Under the pieces are notes generated by a model, which was not told where the DNA came from, made no database searches, and worked only from the letters and a program-made list of their open reading frames with translations. The position numbers and the translations under genes are program-made. Source: Archangium lansingense (GTDB lineage: Bacteria > Myxococcota > Myxococcia > Myxococcales > Myxococcaceae). From it: a stretch of DNA of 64,000 nt. Location of the stretch: positions 10,958,501 to 11,022,500 of the forward strand of contig NZ_JAPNKA010000001.1 in the NCBI RefSeq assembly GCF_026626635.1, written 5' to 3'. Shown here piece after piece: positions 51,514 through 59,263 of the stretch; positions within the stretch are counted from its first letter, which is position 1; every line of letters starts with the position of its first letter.

Positions 51514-52683
51514 TCAGGTCCAGAATCCAGTCGGCTGCCCGAGGAGGGAGGCCCCGGCCTGACCAAACCACCCCTCAGCGGCAGCCGCATGCTGCCTGAA
51601 GGTGTAGATGTCACGGAAGCGCCTCTGCAACGCCGAGCCATCTTTGAGCGAGCTGGCCCCTCCGGCGCGATAGCAGGTTTCCACTACGTTCGAGGCAGTC
51701 TCCGTCACCCAAGCCAGGGTGGCGGACAGGCGCGGCGCCACCGCGGCAGCGGAGGCAGGGTTGTCCACACATGCGGCCCAGAACTCATCGGCCGTGGAGT
51801 ACAGGAGCGCCCGAGCAGCCCGCACACTCGTGTCCACACGGCCGAGCTCGAGCTGAAAGACAGGGGATTCGCTGAGCGGGACGCGGGCGTACATGCGCCG
51901 CTTGCCCGTGGTGACGAGCTTCACCAGCTCATCCACCGCGCCCTGAGCGATGCCCAGCGACACCGCGCCCATGTGCAACACGAAGTGCAACACCGGCGCG
52001 ACGAAGCCCGGCCCCGGCACCTGGGACGCGCCGAAGAAGATGTCGAAGGTGTTCTCCTCGGGGCAGAAGGCGCCCTCCAGCGCGAGGTCATGGCTGCCCG
52101 TGCCCCTCAATCCGAGCGCGTTCCAGGTGTCGATGATGCGCACCTCTCGGGCCGGGAGGAGCATGGCGCGTGTCAGAGGCACGCCCGGCACGGGGCCAGG
52201 GCGAGGCTGGCCGTCCTGCATGACGACGCAGTTGGCGAACAACCAGTCGCAATGCTCGCAACCACTGGCGAAGCCCCAACGCCCGGTGACGCGGTAGCCC
52301 CCCTTCTCCACCACGGCCTGTCCCTGCGCGTTGAAGGCGCCGCCCATGATGACGTCTGGCCCGGCCGAGTAGATGGCATCGAAGCGCTCGCGCGACAGCA
52401 GCGCGAAGAGGTGCGGGCTCTCCATGCCAATCATCGTCGTCCAGCCCGCCGCCCCGTCCGCTCGGGCGAGTGTCTCCAACACCTCGCAGCCGGTCCGCAG
52501 ATCCACCTCGTCGCCACCGTGACTGCGGGGCACAAAGGCCCGGAAAAACCCCGCCTGCTTGAACTGGCCGAGCAGGTCCATCGGCAATCGCCGTCCCGAC
52601 TCGATGTCGCCAGCTCGGGCGGCAATCACCGGAGCCAGGTCACACGCGGCCTGCAGCACCTTCGTCGCCTCAGCACTCCTCAT
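51514..52683 (-). CDS. Acyl-CoA-dehydrogenase-like flavin enzyme
   Basis: 389 residues with GAGGAGGAG before the ATG. It is helical throughout, with RLPMDLLGQFKQAGFFRAFV, the beta-strand middle (GGYRVTGRWGFASGCEHCDW), and LGLRGTGSHDLALEGAFCP, which match the HsaA/DszC-like group of flavin-dependent monooxygenases rather than true acyl-CoA dehydrogenases. The usual catalytic glutamate of dehydrogenases is not evident. It is transcribed just upstream of the BTAD regulator, 65 bases apart, so they may be linked. Substrate unknown. Confidence 0.8.
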   Translation of the reverse strand: MRSAEATKVLQAACDLAPVIAARAGDIESGRRLPMDLLGQFKQAGFFRAFVPRSHGGDEVDLRTGCEVLETLARADGAAGWTTMIGMESPHLFALLSRERFDAIYSAGPDVIMGGAFNAQGQAVVEKGGYRVTGRWGFASGCEHCDWLFANCVVMQDGQPRPGPVPGVPLTRAMLLPAREVRIIDTWNALGLRGTGSHDLALEGAFCPEENTFDIFFGASQVPGPGFVAPVLHFVLHMGAVSLGIAQGAVDELVKLVTTGKRRMYARVPLSESPVFQLELGRVDTSVRAARALLYSTADEFWAACVDNPASAAAVAPRLSATLAWVTETASNVVETCYRAGGASSLKDGSALQRRFRDIYTFRQHAAAAEGWFGQAGASLLGQPTGFWT

Positions 52684-52880
52684 GCGTCACTCCTCCTCGC
52701 GGGCGCAGGAGCCCCCCCAAGCGCCTGTTCTGATGCGGAGTGACACTTACCTGCGGGGGTGTGACGGGGGCGTGACCGGGCCCCCAGCACAAGGGCCTAC
52801 TCAGCGCGCAAGGAGACGGCCGGGTACGCGCCACCGCCACCAGCGTGAAGCCCAGCACGGGCCACAGCAGCATGGGGGCA

Positions 52881-53213
52881 TCAGGCCGCTTCCAGGACGC
52901 GGGACACGGCCGCTACGTAGCGCTGCCACGCCTGCGTCTCGGCCCTCAGGTGAGCCCGCCCCGCCGAGGTGAGCCGATAGAACTTCGCCCGCCGGTTGTT
53001 CTCCGACAGGCCCCACTCCGCCTCCAGCAGGCCCCGCTTCTCCAGCCGGTGCAGCGCCGGGTAGAGCGCCCCCTCCTCCACCTTCAGCTCCTCCCCGCTC
53101 CGCTCGCGAACCAGCTCCGCCACCGCGTACCCGTGCAACGGGCCCCACGACAGGCTCTTGAGAATCAACACGTCCAGCGTGCCCTGCACCAACTCCAGCG
53201 AGCTGCCCGCCAT
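52881..53213 (-). CDS. PadR-family transcriptional regulator
   Basis: 110 residues, a short PadR of subfamily-2 size. The winged helix reads LDVLILKSLSWGPLHGYAVA, then EGALYPALHRLEKRGLLEAEW and RRAKFYRLTSAGRAHL, followed by a C-terminal dimerisation helix. The ATG at 53213 has GAGGGG upstream. It faces the PPK2 gene across a 225-base region with three palindromes, the likely binding sites. It may autorepress and control ppk2-ATPase expression. No permease or transporter lies beside it. Confidence 0.92.
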   Translation of the reverse strand: MAGSSLELVQGTLDVLILKSLSWGPLHGYAVAELVRERSGEELKVEEGALYPALHRLEKRGLLEAEWGLSENNRRAKFYRLTSAGRAHLRAETQAWQRYVAAVSRVLEAA

Positions 53214-53220
53214 GTAGCCA

Positions 53221-53310
53221 TTCCCCTCAGATGCTCAGGGGAACATCGCGCACGCTCCCCTCAGATGTTGAGGGAAGTGTCGCGCGGGCTTCCCTAAGCT
53301 GTCAAGGGGA
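53221..53310. promoter_or_regulatory. Three evenly spaced operator-like palindromes
   Basis: Three imperfect inverted repeats of the form TCCCCTcAGATGnTcAGGGGA lie at about 53222-53242, 53256-53276 and 53290-53310, 34-35 bases apart. The first two share CCCTCAGATG. They sit between the divergent PadR and PPK2 genes and cover the PadR start-proximal region, so they are probable PadR or other regulator sites. Confidence 0.6.
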
Positions 53311-53438
53311 GCACCCGGAAGCGCTGGCACGCTCTCGTTTCATGCGCTGTACGGTTGGGAGGGACGGAGGGACCATACGGATTGTCAGCCCCCCTGCCCC
53401 GTGGAAACCTGCCCGCGGGAGCCAAGGGAGGTGGGCGC

Positions 53439-54266
53439 ATGGACTTCATCACCATCGACAAGCAGGGGGAGAAGGTCAAACTCGACAGCATCCCCACGGA
53501 GCCGCCGAAGAAGTCGGACCGGGACGCGGCGAAGCAGGAGCTCGAGGCGCTGGGCGAGGAACTTTTCGACCTGCAGGATCTCCTCTGGGGCGCGCGTATG
53601 AACTCGGTCCTCATCGTCCTCCAGGGCCGCGACACCGCCGGGAAGGACGGGACCATCAAGCACGTGGCGGGCTACCTCAATCCGCGGGGCGTCTACGTCA
53701 GCTCCTTCGGCGTTCCCACCGAAGAGGAGCGGGAGCACGACTTCCTCTGGCGCATCCACCGTCATGCGCCGCGCAAGGGCGAGCTGGCCATCTTCAACCG
53801 CTCTCACTACGAGGACGTGCTCGTCGTGCGCGTGCACGGACTCGTCCCCGAGTCCCTCTGGAAGGAGCGCTACGGGCACATCCGCGACTTCGAGGAGATG
53901 CTCGCCGAGCACGGGACCATCATCCTCAAGTACTTCCTCCACATCAGTCGCGAGGAGCAGGAGCAGCGTCTGCTGGCCCGAGAGCAGGTCCCGCGCAAGG
54001 CCTGGAAGATCAACGCCGGAGACTGGGAGGACCGGGAACACTGGGACGACTACACCCAGGCCTACGAGGAGGCCCTCTCGCGCACCTCGACGAAAAAGGC
54101 CCCGTGGACGATCGTCCCCGCGGACTCGAAGTGGTACCGGAACCTCGTGGTGGCGCGCTCACTCGTCGAGACGCTGCGGCCCTACCGCCAGGCCTGGCAG
54201 GACAGGCTCGACGAGGTGGGCGTGCGCAAGAAGGCGGAACTCGCGGCTTGGCGCAAGGGCCGATAG
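53439..54266 (+). CDS. ppk2: Polyphosphate kinase 2
   Basis: 275 residues from the ATG at 53439, with GGGAGG upstream. PPK2 enzymes use polyphosphate to phosphorylate nucleoside mono- or diphosphates. Walker A is GRDTAGKDG (64-71 region), and FGVPTEEEREHDFLWRIHRH and AIFNRSHYEDVL hold the lid and Walker B. The size and pattern fit single-domain PPK2, possibly the class III type acting on both NMP and NDP; this is not certain. The ATPase gene follows after 3 bases. It is divergent from PadR. Confidence 0.93.
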   Translation: MDFITIDKQGEKVKLDSIPTEPPKKSDRDAAKQELEALGEELFDLQDLLWGARMNSVLIVLQGRDTAGKDGTIKHVAGYLNPRGVYVSSFGVPTEEEREHDFLWRIHRHAPRKGELAIFNRSHYEDVLVVRVHGLVPESLWKERYGHIRDFEEMLAEHGTIILKYFLHISREEQEQRLLAREQVPRKAWKINAGDWEDREHWDDYTQAYEEALSRTSTKKAPWTIVPADSKWYRNLVVARSLVETLRPYRQAWQDRLDEVGVRKKAELAAWRKGR

Positions 54267-54269
54267 CAC

Positions 54270-55355
54270 ATGCCCGTCCGAGAGCTGTGGATCGAAAACT
54301 ACCGCTCGGTGCAGACGCTGCGCTTCCCGCTCGCGCCTGTAACGGTGGTGGTAGGCCCCAACGGGAGTGGCAAGACGAACGTCTACCGTGCGCTGCAGTT
54401 GCTGCTCGCCGGTGCCGAGGGGACGCTGGCACGCACACTGGCCGAGGAAGGCGGAATGCCCTCCGTCCTGTGGGCAGGCCCGCGCCCGAGGGGAGCTCCG
54501 AAGTCGGCCCCGGTGCGGATCACCGTGGGTGTGCGGCTGGAGGACCTCGCCTATGAGCTGTCCTGCGGGCTCGTGCCGCCCCCACAGGGACCCTTCTCAC
54601 TGGACCCGGACGTAAAGGAGGAGACGGTCTGGGTGCACGAGGGCAAGCGCCGGCACGTGGTGGCCGAGCGCAAGTCCCAGAGCGTCTTCGCGCGCGACGC
54701 GGAGGGCCACCGGGCCACCTTCGCGATGCAGCTGTGGAGCAGCGAGTCCGTGCTGGCGCAGCTCGCCGAGCCCCACCGCTTCCCGCTGCTGAGCGCGCTG
54801 CGCGCGGAGCTGCTCCGCTGGCGCTTCTACCACCACTTCCGCACCGACGCGGCCTCGCCCCTCCGCCAGGCCCAGGTGGGCGTGCGCACCCCCGCGCTCG
54901 CGCACGATGGGAGGGACCTGGCGGCAGCGCTGATGACCATCGACAACATCGGTGACGATCGGGCGCTGCACGCGGCCGTGGAGAGCGCCTTCCCCGGCTC
55001 GAAGCTGGAGCTGGACAGCGAGGACGGGCGCTTCTCCTTCCGCTTGCACATGCCCGGGCTGATGCGCCCGCTGGAGGCCACGGAGCTGTCCGACGGGACG
55101 CTGCGCTACCTGTGCTTGCTCGCCGCCCTGCTATCCCCGCGCCCCCCGCCCTTCCTCGCGCTCAACGAGCCGGAGACGAGCCTGCATCCCTCTCTGCTGG
55201 AGCCGCTGGGACGTCTCATCGCCACCGCGAGCAAGCAGGGACAGATCTTCGTCACCACGCACGCGCATGAGCTCGCCACTGCGCTGGAGAAGCACGCCGG
55301 GGCGTCCATCCTCCCGCTGCGCAAAGACTCAGGCGCCACGGAGCTTGTGGAGTGA
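54270..55355 (+). CDS. SMC/RecF-like AAA ATPase
   Basis: 361 residues, starting three bases after ppk2. The N-terminus RELWIENYRSVQTLRFPLAP, Walker A VVGPNGSGKTNVYRALQLLL (GPNGSGKT at 29-36), a signature region TELSDGTLRYLCLLAAL and Walker B FLALNEPETSLHPSLLEPL are all present, with IFVTTHAHEL as the switch histidine. There is no coiled coil between. This is the OLD/RecF-type ABC ATPase half. Its partner domain is missing, so it may act with another protein, possibly PPK2. Role unknown. Confidence 0.88.
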   Translation: MPVRELWIENYRSVQTLRFPLAPVTVVVGPNGSGKTNVYRALQLLLAGAEGTLARTLAEEGGMPSVLWAGPRPRGAPKSAPVRITVGVRLEDLAYELSCGLVPPPQGPFSLDPDVKEETVWVHEGKRRHVVAERKSQSVFARDAEGHRATFAMQLWSSESVLAQLAEPHRFPLLSALRAELLRWRFYHHFRTDAASPLRQAQVGVRTPALAHDGRDLAAALMTIDNIGDDRALHAAVESAFPGSKLELDSEDGRFSFRLHMPGLMRPLEATELSDGTLRYLCLLAALLSPRPPPFLALNEPETSLHPSLLEPLGRLIATASKQGQIFVTTHAHELATALEKHAGASILPLRKDSGATELVE

Positions 55356-55368
55356 GATGAGGGAAAAT

Positions 55369-55439
55369 TGGCAGGCCGCCGAGGAGTTGAACCCCGCACG
55401 CCCGGATTTGGAGTCCAGGCTGCTCCCGGAGCGCGGCCT
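55369..55439 (-). tRNA. tRNA-Trp(CCA)-like sequence with a defective D-arm
   Basis: Read on the minus strand, 71 bases: a perfect 7-bp acceptor stem (AGGCCGC with GCGGCCT), an anticodon arm with loop CTCCAAA (anticodon CCA), a five-pair T-arm around GGTTCAAC, and an encoded CCA. The D-region is only GCTCCGGGAGCAGC, a stem with a tiny loop and no GG, about five bases short of the usual length. This is probably a decayed or element-borne tRNA rather than a functional gene. Confidence 0.4.
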
Positions 55440-55456
55440 ACATCGAAGAAGAAGAG

Positions 55457-55500
55457 TGGTCCCGGCAGGACTCGAACCTGCGGCCTCTCGGTTCGCAACC
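55457..55500 (-). other. 3' half of a tRNA gene (integration-site remnant)
   Basis: On the minus strand this reads an anticodon-arm half GGTTGCGAACCGAGAGG, then a T-arm GCAGGTTCGAGTCCTGC and a 3' acceptor half CGGGACC ending A73. The 5' half that should follow on the right (GGTCCCG) is absent; instead a 62-base repeat begins. The region from the anticodon to the 3' end is exactly what integrases duplicate, so this is probably an att end. 55356-55673 holds this, the tRNA-Trp-like sequence and repeat copy 1, but no gene. Confidence 0.55.
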
Positions 55501-55560
55501 GGGAGGGAGCGGGTTGGCAGGGGTTGGCCACCCCTGTCACCGGCTCGCAACCTGCGGAAA
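55499..55560. repeat. 62-bp direct repeat, copy 1
   Basis: 62 bases matching 56218-56279 at 61 of 62 positions (one G/A change at 55512). The copies are 719 bases apart and enclose the HTH_17 gene. Copy 1 begins right at the end of the tRNA fragment and ends in CGGCTCGCAACC, which resembles the tRNA fragment's CGGTTCGCAACC. Confidence 0.85.
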
Positions 55561-55673
55561 GGACTGGGGTTCCGCAAGGGGCCGGGGCGGTGCCGGTTGG
55601 CACAGTTTCCACGGCTTCGACTGGCCGTGGTGCGCCCGTGGTGCGGAACGTGGTGCGGCCGGTGGGCCCGCCG

Positions 55674-55832
55674 ATGCTCACGGTGCGCGAGGTGGCGGAA
55701 GAGCTGGCCGTGTGCCGCGCCACGGTCTACGCACTCCTCGAACGCGGGGAACTGGAGCGGGTGTGGGTCAGCCGCTCTATCCGCATCCCGGCCGCGTCGC
55801 TTGATGCTCTACTTGCCCGGGGGCGGCGTTGA
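55674..55832 (+). CDS. HTH_17 (excisionase-like) DNA-binding protein
   Basis: 52 residues if the ATG at 55674 is used; GTG starts upstream (about 55650) are also possible. LTVREVAEELAVCRATVYAL and LLERGELERVWVSRSIRIPA make a MerR-like winged helix of the HTH_17 type, found in phage and island excisionases and in helper proteins next to integrases. No integrase gene is adjacent in this window. A hairpin terminator follows. It sits between the two 62-bp repeats. Confidence 0.7.
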   Translation: MLTVREVAEELAVCRATVYALLERGELERVWVSRSIRIPAASLDALLARGRR

Positions 55833-55845
55833 GGTTCGGCCCGTG

Positions 55846-55881
55846 GTTCCCGGTTCCCGCCCCTATAGGGGGAACCGGAAC
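55846..55881. terminator. Hairpin terminator
   Basis: GTTCCCGGTTCCCGCCCC (55846-55863) folds back through TATA onto GGGGGAACCGGAAC (to 55881), with two bulges. It lies between the stops of convergent genes at 55832 and 55917, so it may serve both. Confidence 0.45.
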
Positions 55882-55916
55882 CGCCTGATTCACCTCGCCG
55901 CTTGGCGGTTGTGAGC

Positions 55917-56066
55917 CTACTCGTATGGGCTCGTGAACCGTCCTTTGTGGTCCCGAGATTGGGGCAGCCTCTCGCGGGTTGTGGGCGTGTCACGCCACTT
56001 CCAGCCCTTGGCCCAGAAGATGATGCGGAGGACGATCACAAGCACCAGCAAGGCAACGCCGATCAT
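55917..56066 (-). CDS. Small single-span membrane protein
   Basis: 49 residues from the ATG at 56066: one hydrophobic helix (MIGVALLVLVIVLRIIFW), then a basic/polar tail ending RLPQSRDHKGRFTSPYE. The start codon lacks a clear ribosome site. It lies inside the island between the two 62-bp repeats and is convergent with the HTH_17 gene. No function is known; it could be spurious. Confidence 0.35.
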   Translation of the reverse strand: MIGVALLVLVIVLRIIFWAKGWKWRDTPTTRERLPQSRDHKGRFTSPYE

Positions 56067-56217
56067 GGCCCTAAGGGTAGGCGGGCTGCCGGGAGTGGGG
56101 CAATGGGGCTCGGGTGCTGCCAATCGCACTGCGGCCGGAACGGTATTGGATGTGATGCCGGGCGGCCTCCGGGGCCTCTGGTTGCCCCGTAGAGCCGCAT
56201 TGAGGGGGCGGGCGGAG

Positions 56218-56279
56218 CCGGGAGGGAGCGAGTTGGCAGGGGTTGGCCACCCCTGTCACCGGCTCGCAACCTGCGGAAA
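56218..56279. repeat. 62-bp direct repeat, copy 2
   Basis: The second copy of the repeat at 55499-55560. It also ends CGGCTCGCAACCTGCGGAAA. It lies in a gene-free stretch 56067-56335. Confidence 0.85.
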
Positions 56280-56335
56280 AGGTGAGCAATCGGGCGCCCC
56301 CGCTGCCGTGCCTGTCAGTCGCCGACGGAATTGGG

Positions 56336-56770
56336 CTATCTCCACGGCAGGAGCGCTGGAACCCAGCGGCCTGCGGTTCCGTAGGACGCGACAGTTCGGT
56401 GGAGAGCTGCCGCGACCACGTGCCCAGCGACTTGGTAGTGCAGCATGTCGAGGGACCAAGGCAGAGAGTTTGAGCGCTCGTTGACCATCATGTTTTTGAG
56501 GCACTGGTCGAGGTTCTGCTCCCCGAATGGCGACAGGTAAGCAATGTCCGTCTTGGAGTCGGCGACGGCATCCCGGACGAGGATGATCGCGAGTTTCCGC
56601 TCAGGCGGAAGATGTGGCCACCACCATTCAATCCATCGTCGGATCTGCTCGCGCTTCCAGGAACGGTGAACGGCCCTGGCGATGACGACGGCGAGCCACG
56701 CCGGAGCGAGCCACCAGTTCTCTCGGCACCAGGAGAGGACGGAATCGACCATCCCCCGAGCCTCGCTCAC
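56336..56770 (-). CDS. Hypothetical protein with an N-terminal membrane helix
   Basis: 144 residues from a GTG at 56770; an ATG at 56752 is also in frame. A hydrophobic segment (WWLAPAWLAVVIARAVH) is followed by a Trp/Arg-rich stretch (RRWIEWWWPHLPPERK) and a soluble helical part. No family recognised. It lies within the island. Confidence 0.45.
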   Translation of the reverse strand: MSEARGMVDSVLSWCRENWWLAPAWLAVVIARAVHRSWKREQIRRWIEWWWPHLPPERKLAIILVRDAVADSKTDIAYLSPFGEQNLDQCLKNMMVNERSNSLPWSLDMLHYQVAGHVVAAALHRTVASYGTAGRWVPALLPWR

Positions 56771-56919
56771 CTTGGCGCCCTACGCCAAGCGTCGGAGGGC
56801 CTGGGGGCCCGCGTCGCAGAACAGAGCAGCGTTACGCTCGGCCCAGGTCACTGGATCGGAGACCGATGGAGCATCCCCACTCGCCCCATCGGCCGAACAT
56901 CAAAGCCACCTACAGTGGG

Positions 56920-57501
56920 CTAGGGGGCGGCGGGCGGGGGTTCCTTCGATGCCCCACCCCGAACAACGGCAAGGGACCTCTTCGGCTCCCCTCCCTTCCC
57001 CTTCGGCTCCTTCGCCTTCCGTCTGCCGGGCCTCTTCGACCCCCTGGGCTCCCTCGGCACCTTCGCCTTCCGCTCCCTCGCCCTCTCTGCCTTCTCCTCA
57101 ATGCTCTGCCAGACGGACCCATTGCCAACGGACATGTGGCCTCGGAAGTCATCGTAGTTGAACAGGAGTACATCCCCGTCAATGTCGCCCGTGAGCCTGG
57201 GGAGGGGAATCTCGTTGTGAGGCGCCGCGATGTTCATCGGGCTGTCCTCACCGCGCAGCACCCGACGCACGTGGTCGATGCGTGCCCCGATGAGAGCCAG
57301 GACGGAGAAGATGCACATGGGGGCGGCCTTCTCCATCGCCTGATCCATCAAACCTCCACGGGCTTGAAGGTCGCTAAGCATCTGAGCCGCTCGCGTAGCA
57401 TCCCCGAGGGTGGACAACTCCAGGTCCAGGCTGATCACGTTCCGGTCTGAACCCTTGAAGGTCTCCCCGGTCTCTTCGGTCTCTTCGGTCTCTTCGGTCA
57501 T
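56920..57501 (-). CDS. Hypothetical island protein with Thr-Glu repeat start
   Basis: 193 residues from the ATG at 57501. The N-terminus is TEETEETEETGET, encoded by a 9-base DNA repeat. A helical core (ARAAQMLSDLQARGGLMDQA, APMCIFSVLALIGARIDHV) and a mixed region follow; the C-terminus is highly basic (RERKAKVPREPRGSKRPGRR). The upstream region has palindromes facing the XRE gene. It could bind nucleic acid. No family recognised. Confidence 0.55.
   Translation of the reverse strand: MTEETEETEETGETFKGSDRNVISLDLELSTLGDATRAAQMLSDLQARGGLMDQAMEKAAPMCIFSVLALIGARIDHVRRVLRGEDSPMNIAAPHNEIPLPRLTGDIDGDVLLFNYDDFRGHMSVGNGSVWQSIEEKAERARERKAKVPREPRGSKRPGRRKAKEPKGKGGEPKRSLAVVRGGASKEPPPAAP
57469..57499. repeat. 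9-base microsatellite in coding region
   Basis: Three full copies of GGTCTCTTC plus a partial one, with a degenerate copy (GGTCTCCCC) before them, lie at the 5' end of the 56920-57501 gene, read as GAAGAGACC on the coding strand. Copy change would add or remove three residues, keeping frame. Confidence 0.8.
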
Positions 57502-57555
57502 GTAGGCGGTCCTTCCGTCGGTTGGTGCCTGACAGCATGGTAACTCACGTGTGGT

Positions 57556-57576
57556 GTAACTCAACAGTTGAGTTAC
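57556..57576. promoter_or_regulatory. 21-base perfect palindrome, XRE operator
   Basis: The arms GTAACTCAAC and GTTGAGTTAC around a central A are fully complementary. A second imperfect site (GTAACTC then TCAAGTTGAC) lies at 57631-57647, and GGTAACTCAC at 57539. They fill the 163-base region between the divergent hypothetical gene (start 57501) and the XRE gene (start 57665), so are probably XRE binding sites. Confidence 0.7.
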
Positions 57577-57664
57577 CTGTGAGCTAATGTGGACTTGGCC
57601 GCCCAGTCAGGTCGGAAACATGCGAGTTGTGTAACTCTCAAGTTGACCCGGCCAATGTCGCCCT

Positions 57665-57964
57665 GTGCCCGCTGCTCGCAAGTCACCCCACTCTCACGGC
57701 CCCTCCGAAGTTCGGACGCGGAAGGATTTGGCCCCTGTCATCCGGCGGGAGCTGAAGCGCCTCGGCATGCGCCTCCGAGAGCTTCGGGAGAAGCAGGGGC
57801 TTACCCAGGAGCAGGCAGCCGAAGCAATCGGGGTCCACCCCAAGTCCATGCCGCGCATAGAGGGAGGCACCGCGAACCCCACGGTGGCCACCCTGGTTGC
57901 CGCGTCCGTGGCCTACAAGGTCCCTCTACGCGACCTGTTCCCTGAGGAAGAACAGGAAGCTTGA
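57665..57964 (+). CDS. XRE-family helix-turn-helix regulator
   Basis: 99 residues from a GTG. The HTH is LKRLGMRLRELREKQGLTQE and QAAEAIGVHPKSMPRIEGG, followed by ANPTVATLVAASVAYKVPLR and a LFPEEEQEA end; compact, like phage and restriction controller proteins. It faces the 56920-57501 gene across palindromic sites, suggesting a bistable or autoregulated switch. The 188 bases after it (57965-58152) hold no gene. Confidence 0.88.
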   Translation: MPAARKSPHSHGPSEVRTRKDLAPVIRRELKRLGMRLRELREKQGLTQEQAAEAIGVHPKSMPRIEGGTANPTVATLVAASVAYKVPLRDLFPEEEQEA

Positions 57965-58152
57965 GCCAGCGGGAGAACTTGCGGAACCCAGGGGCACCGG
58001 ATTGGGGTTCGGCAGAGGGAGCGCACGGGACACTGAATGGGACGAACGGGAGTCCCTCGCCGCTCCATGGCCCCCGAGGCCCCGAAAGAGGCCCAGCGGG
58101 GCGCCTGGAGGCCCTGGAGGGCATCGCTAGGGCTCGGCTGGGGCAGCAGTCC

Positions 58153-58914
58153 TCACCGCATCTTGGCAGCGGCAGCAGCCAGCTTTGCCCGCCGCTCCGC
58201 TTCCCTCTTCGGGCGCTCATAGGCGGCATCTAAAACCGCTTCAAAGGTCAACGTAACTGCGGCGTAAAGCTCCGCGTCCAGTACCTCTTGCTTGGAGATG
58301 TCGCCACCATTCGCGTGTACCGCCCCATTCCCGAGGCGATTCAGAACGTGCAGATCATCCTCGTGCAGTTGGTCAACCCACTTGGGGGCCTTACCAGCCT
58401 TTTGGTCACTGAGGAGTTTCCCGATCTTCGTGCCACAAGTGCCGTCGGAGTAGCCTTGCTGGACCAGCAGTTGCTCTAGCGCAGAACGGTACATGACGAC
58501 GGCTGCACTGAAAGCGCCGACGTTCTGGGCCCGTGCAGCCTGATCTAGGTAGTAGCTGACTGCCGGTGGCGTATGCCGGGATGTCATGCCACCGCGAGTG
58601 CTGCGCAGTATCGCCAACGTGGGGCCCGTGGGGCCCTCGTAAATGACCGCAATGGAATCGGCTTTGCACTGCACGCAAGTAAGCCGGAAACAGGAGGGGA
58701 CCAACTCCAGCGGGAGCTCATGAAACTCGCTCATCCACGCCTGCCTGATTCGCGGAGCAAGGTAGAGGCAGTGGATGGTCATGCGGCGGTGCCCCTGGCA
58801 CTTCTCACAGTACAGGTCATAGTCGGAGTCAGGTGGGTCCTCGCCCTCCCTGAGGACCGGCTCCTTGTTCCTGATCTCCTCGATGAAGTCATCGAGCACA
58901 TGTAGATGCGGCAT
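58153..58914 (-). CDS. DUF4145-domain protein
   Basis: 253 residues from the ATG at 58914, with GGGAGG upstream; the longer frame to 59139 runs into the IS21 end. The N-terminal part has a zinc-ribbon-like CEKC pair with CVQC later. The C-terminal part matches the DUF4145 pattern: RSALEQLLVQQGYSD, HVLNRLGNGAVHANGGDI and AVTLTFEAVLDAAYERP. DUF4145 proteins often sit in restriction and defence loci. An IS21 element is inserted 62 bases before the start, so its promoter region is disrupted. Confidence 0.7.
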   Translation of the reverse strand: MPHLHVLDDFIEEIRNKEPVLREGEDPPDSDYDLYCEKCQGHRRMTIHCLYLAPRIRQAWMSEFHELPLELVPSCFRLTCVQCKADSIAVIYEGPTGPTLAILRSTRGGMTSRHTPPAVSYYLDQAARAQNVGAFSAAVVMYRSALEQLLVQQGYSDGTCGTKIGKLLSDQKAGKAPKWVDQLHEDDLHVLNRLGNGAVHANGGDISKQEVLDAELYAAVTLTFEAVLDAAYERPKREAERRAKLAAAAAKMR

Positions 58915-59263
58915 ACTTGAGAACCTCCCACGGTGGGGGAACAGCCTACTGACGATTTCCGGCCACGATCCTGACGTGTTGATGGTCACCAGGAAGCGCA
59001 GGTTCCTGGTCATGGGTCGCCGGGAGTTGCCTGACTTCAAGACCACTCCCTGAGATGGGTGTGGCCGAGAAGTTGAGGGGGGGAGAGTGCGCCGGTGGAG
59101 TCCACGGTCGCGCGCGTCCTGAAAAGACGGAAGGCCCACCAGTAGCGGCTGGAGGGCCCTCCTTGGAGGCGCGCCCTGGTGTGCGAGAGGGGCGAGCCGG
59201 TGAGCAAGAGGTAGCGCACTCCGGGGCGCGGCGCCAGAAGCAGGCGCGTGCGAGGAGCCCCCG

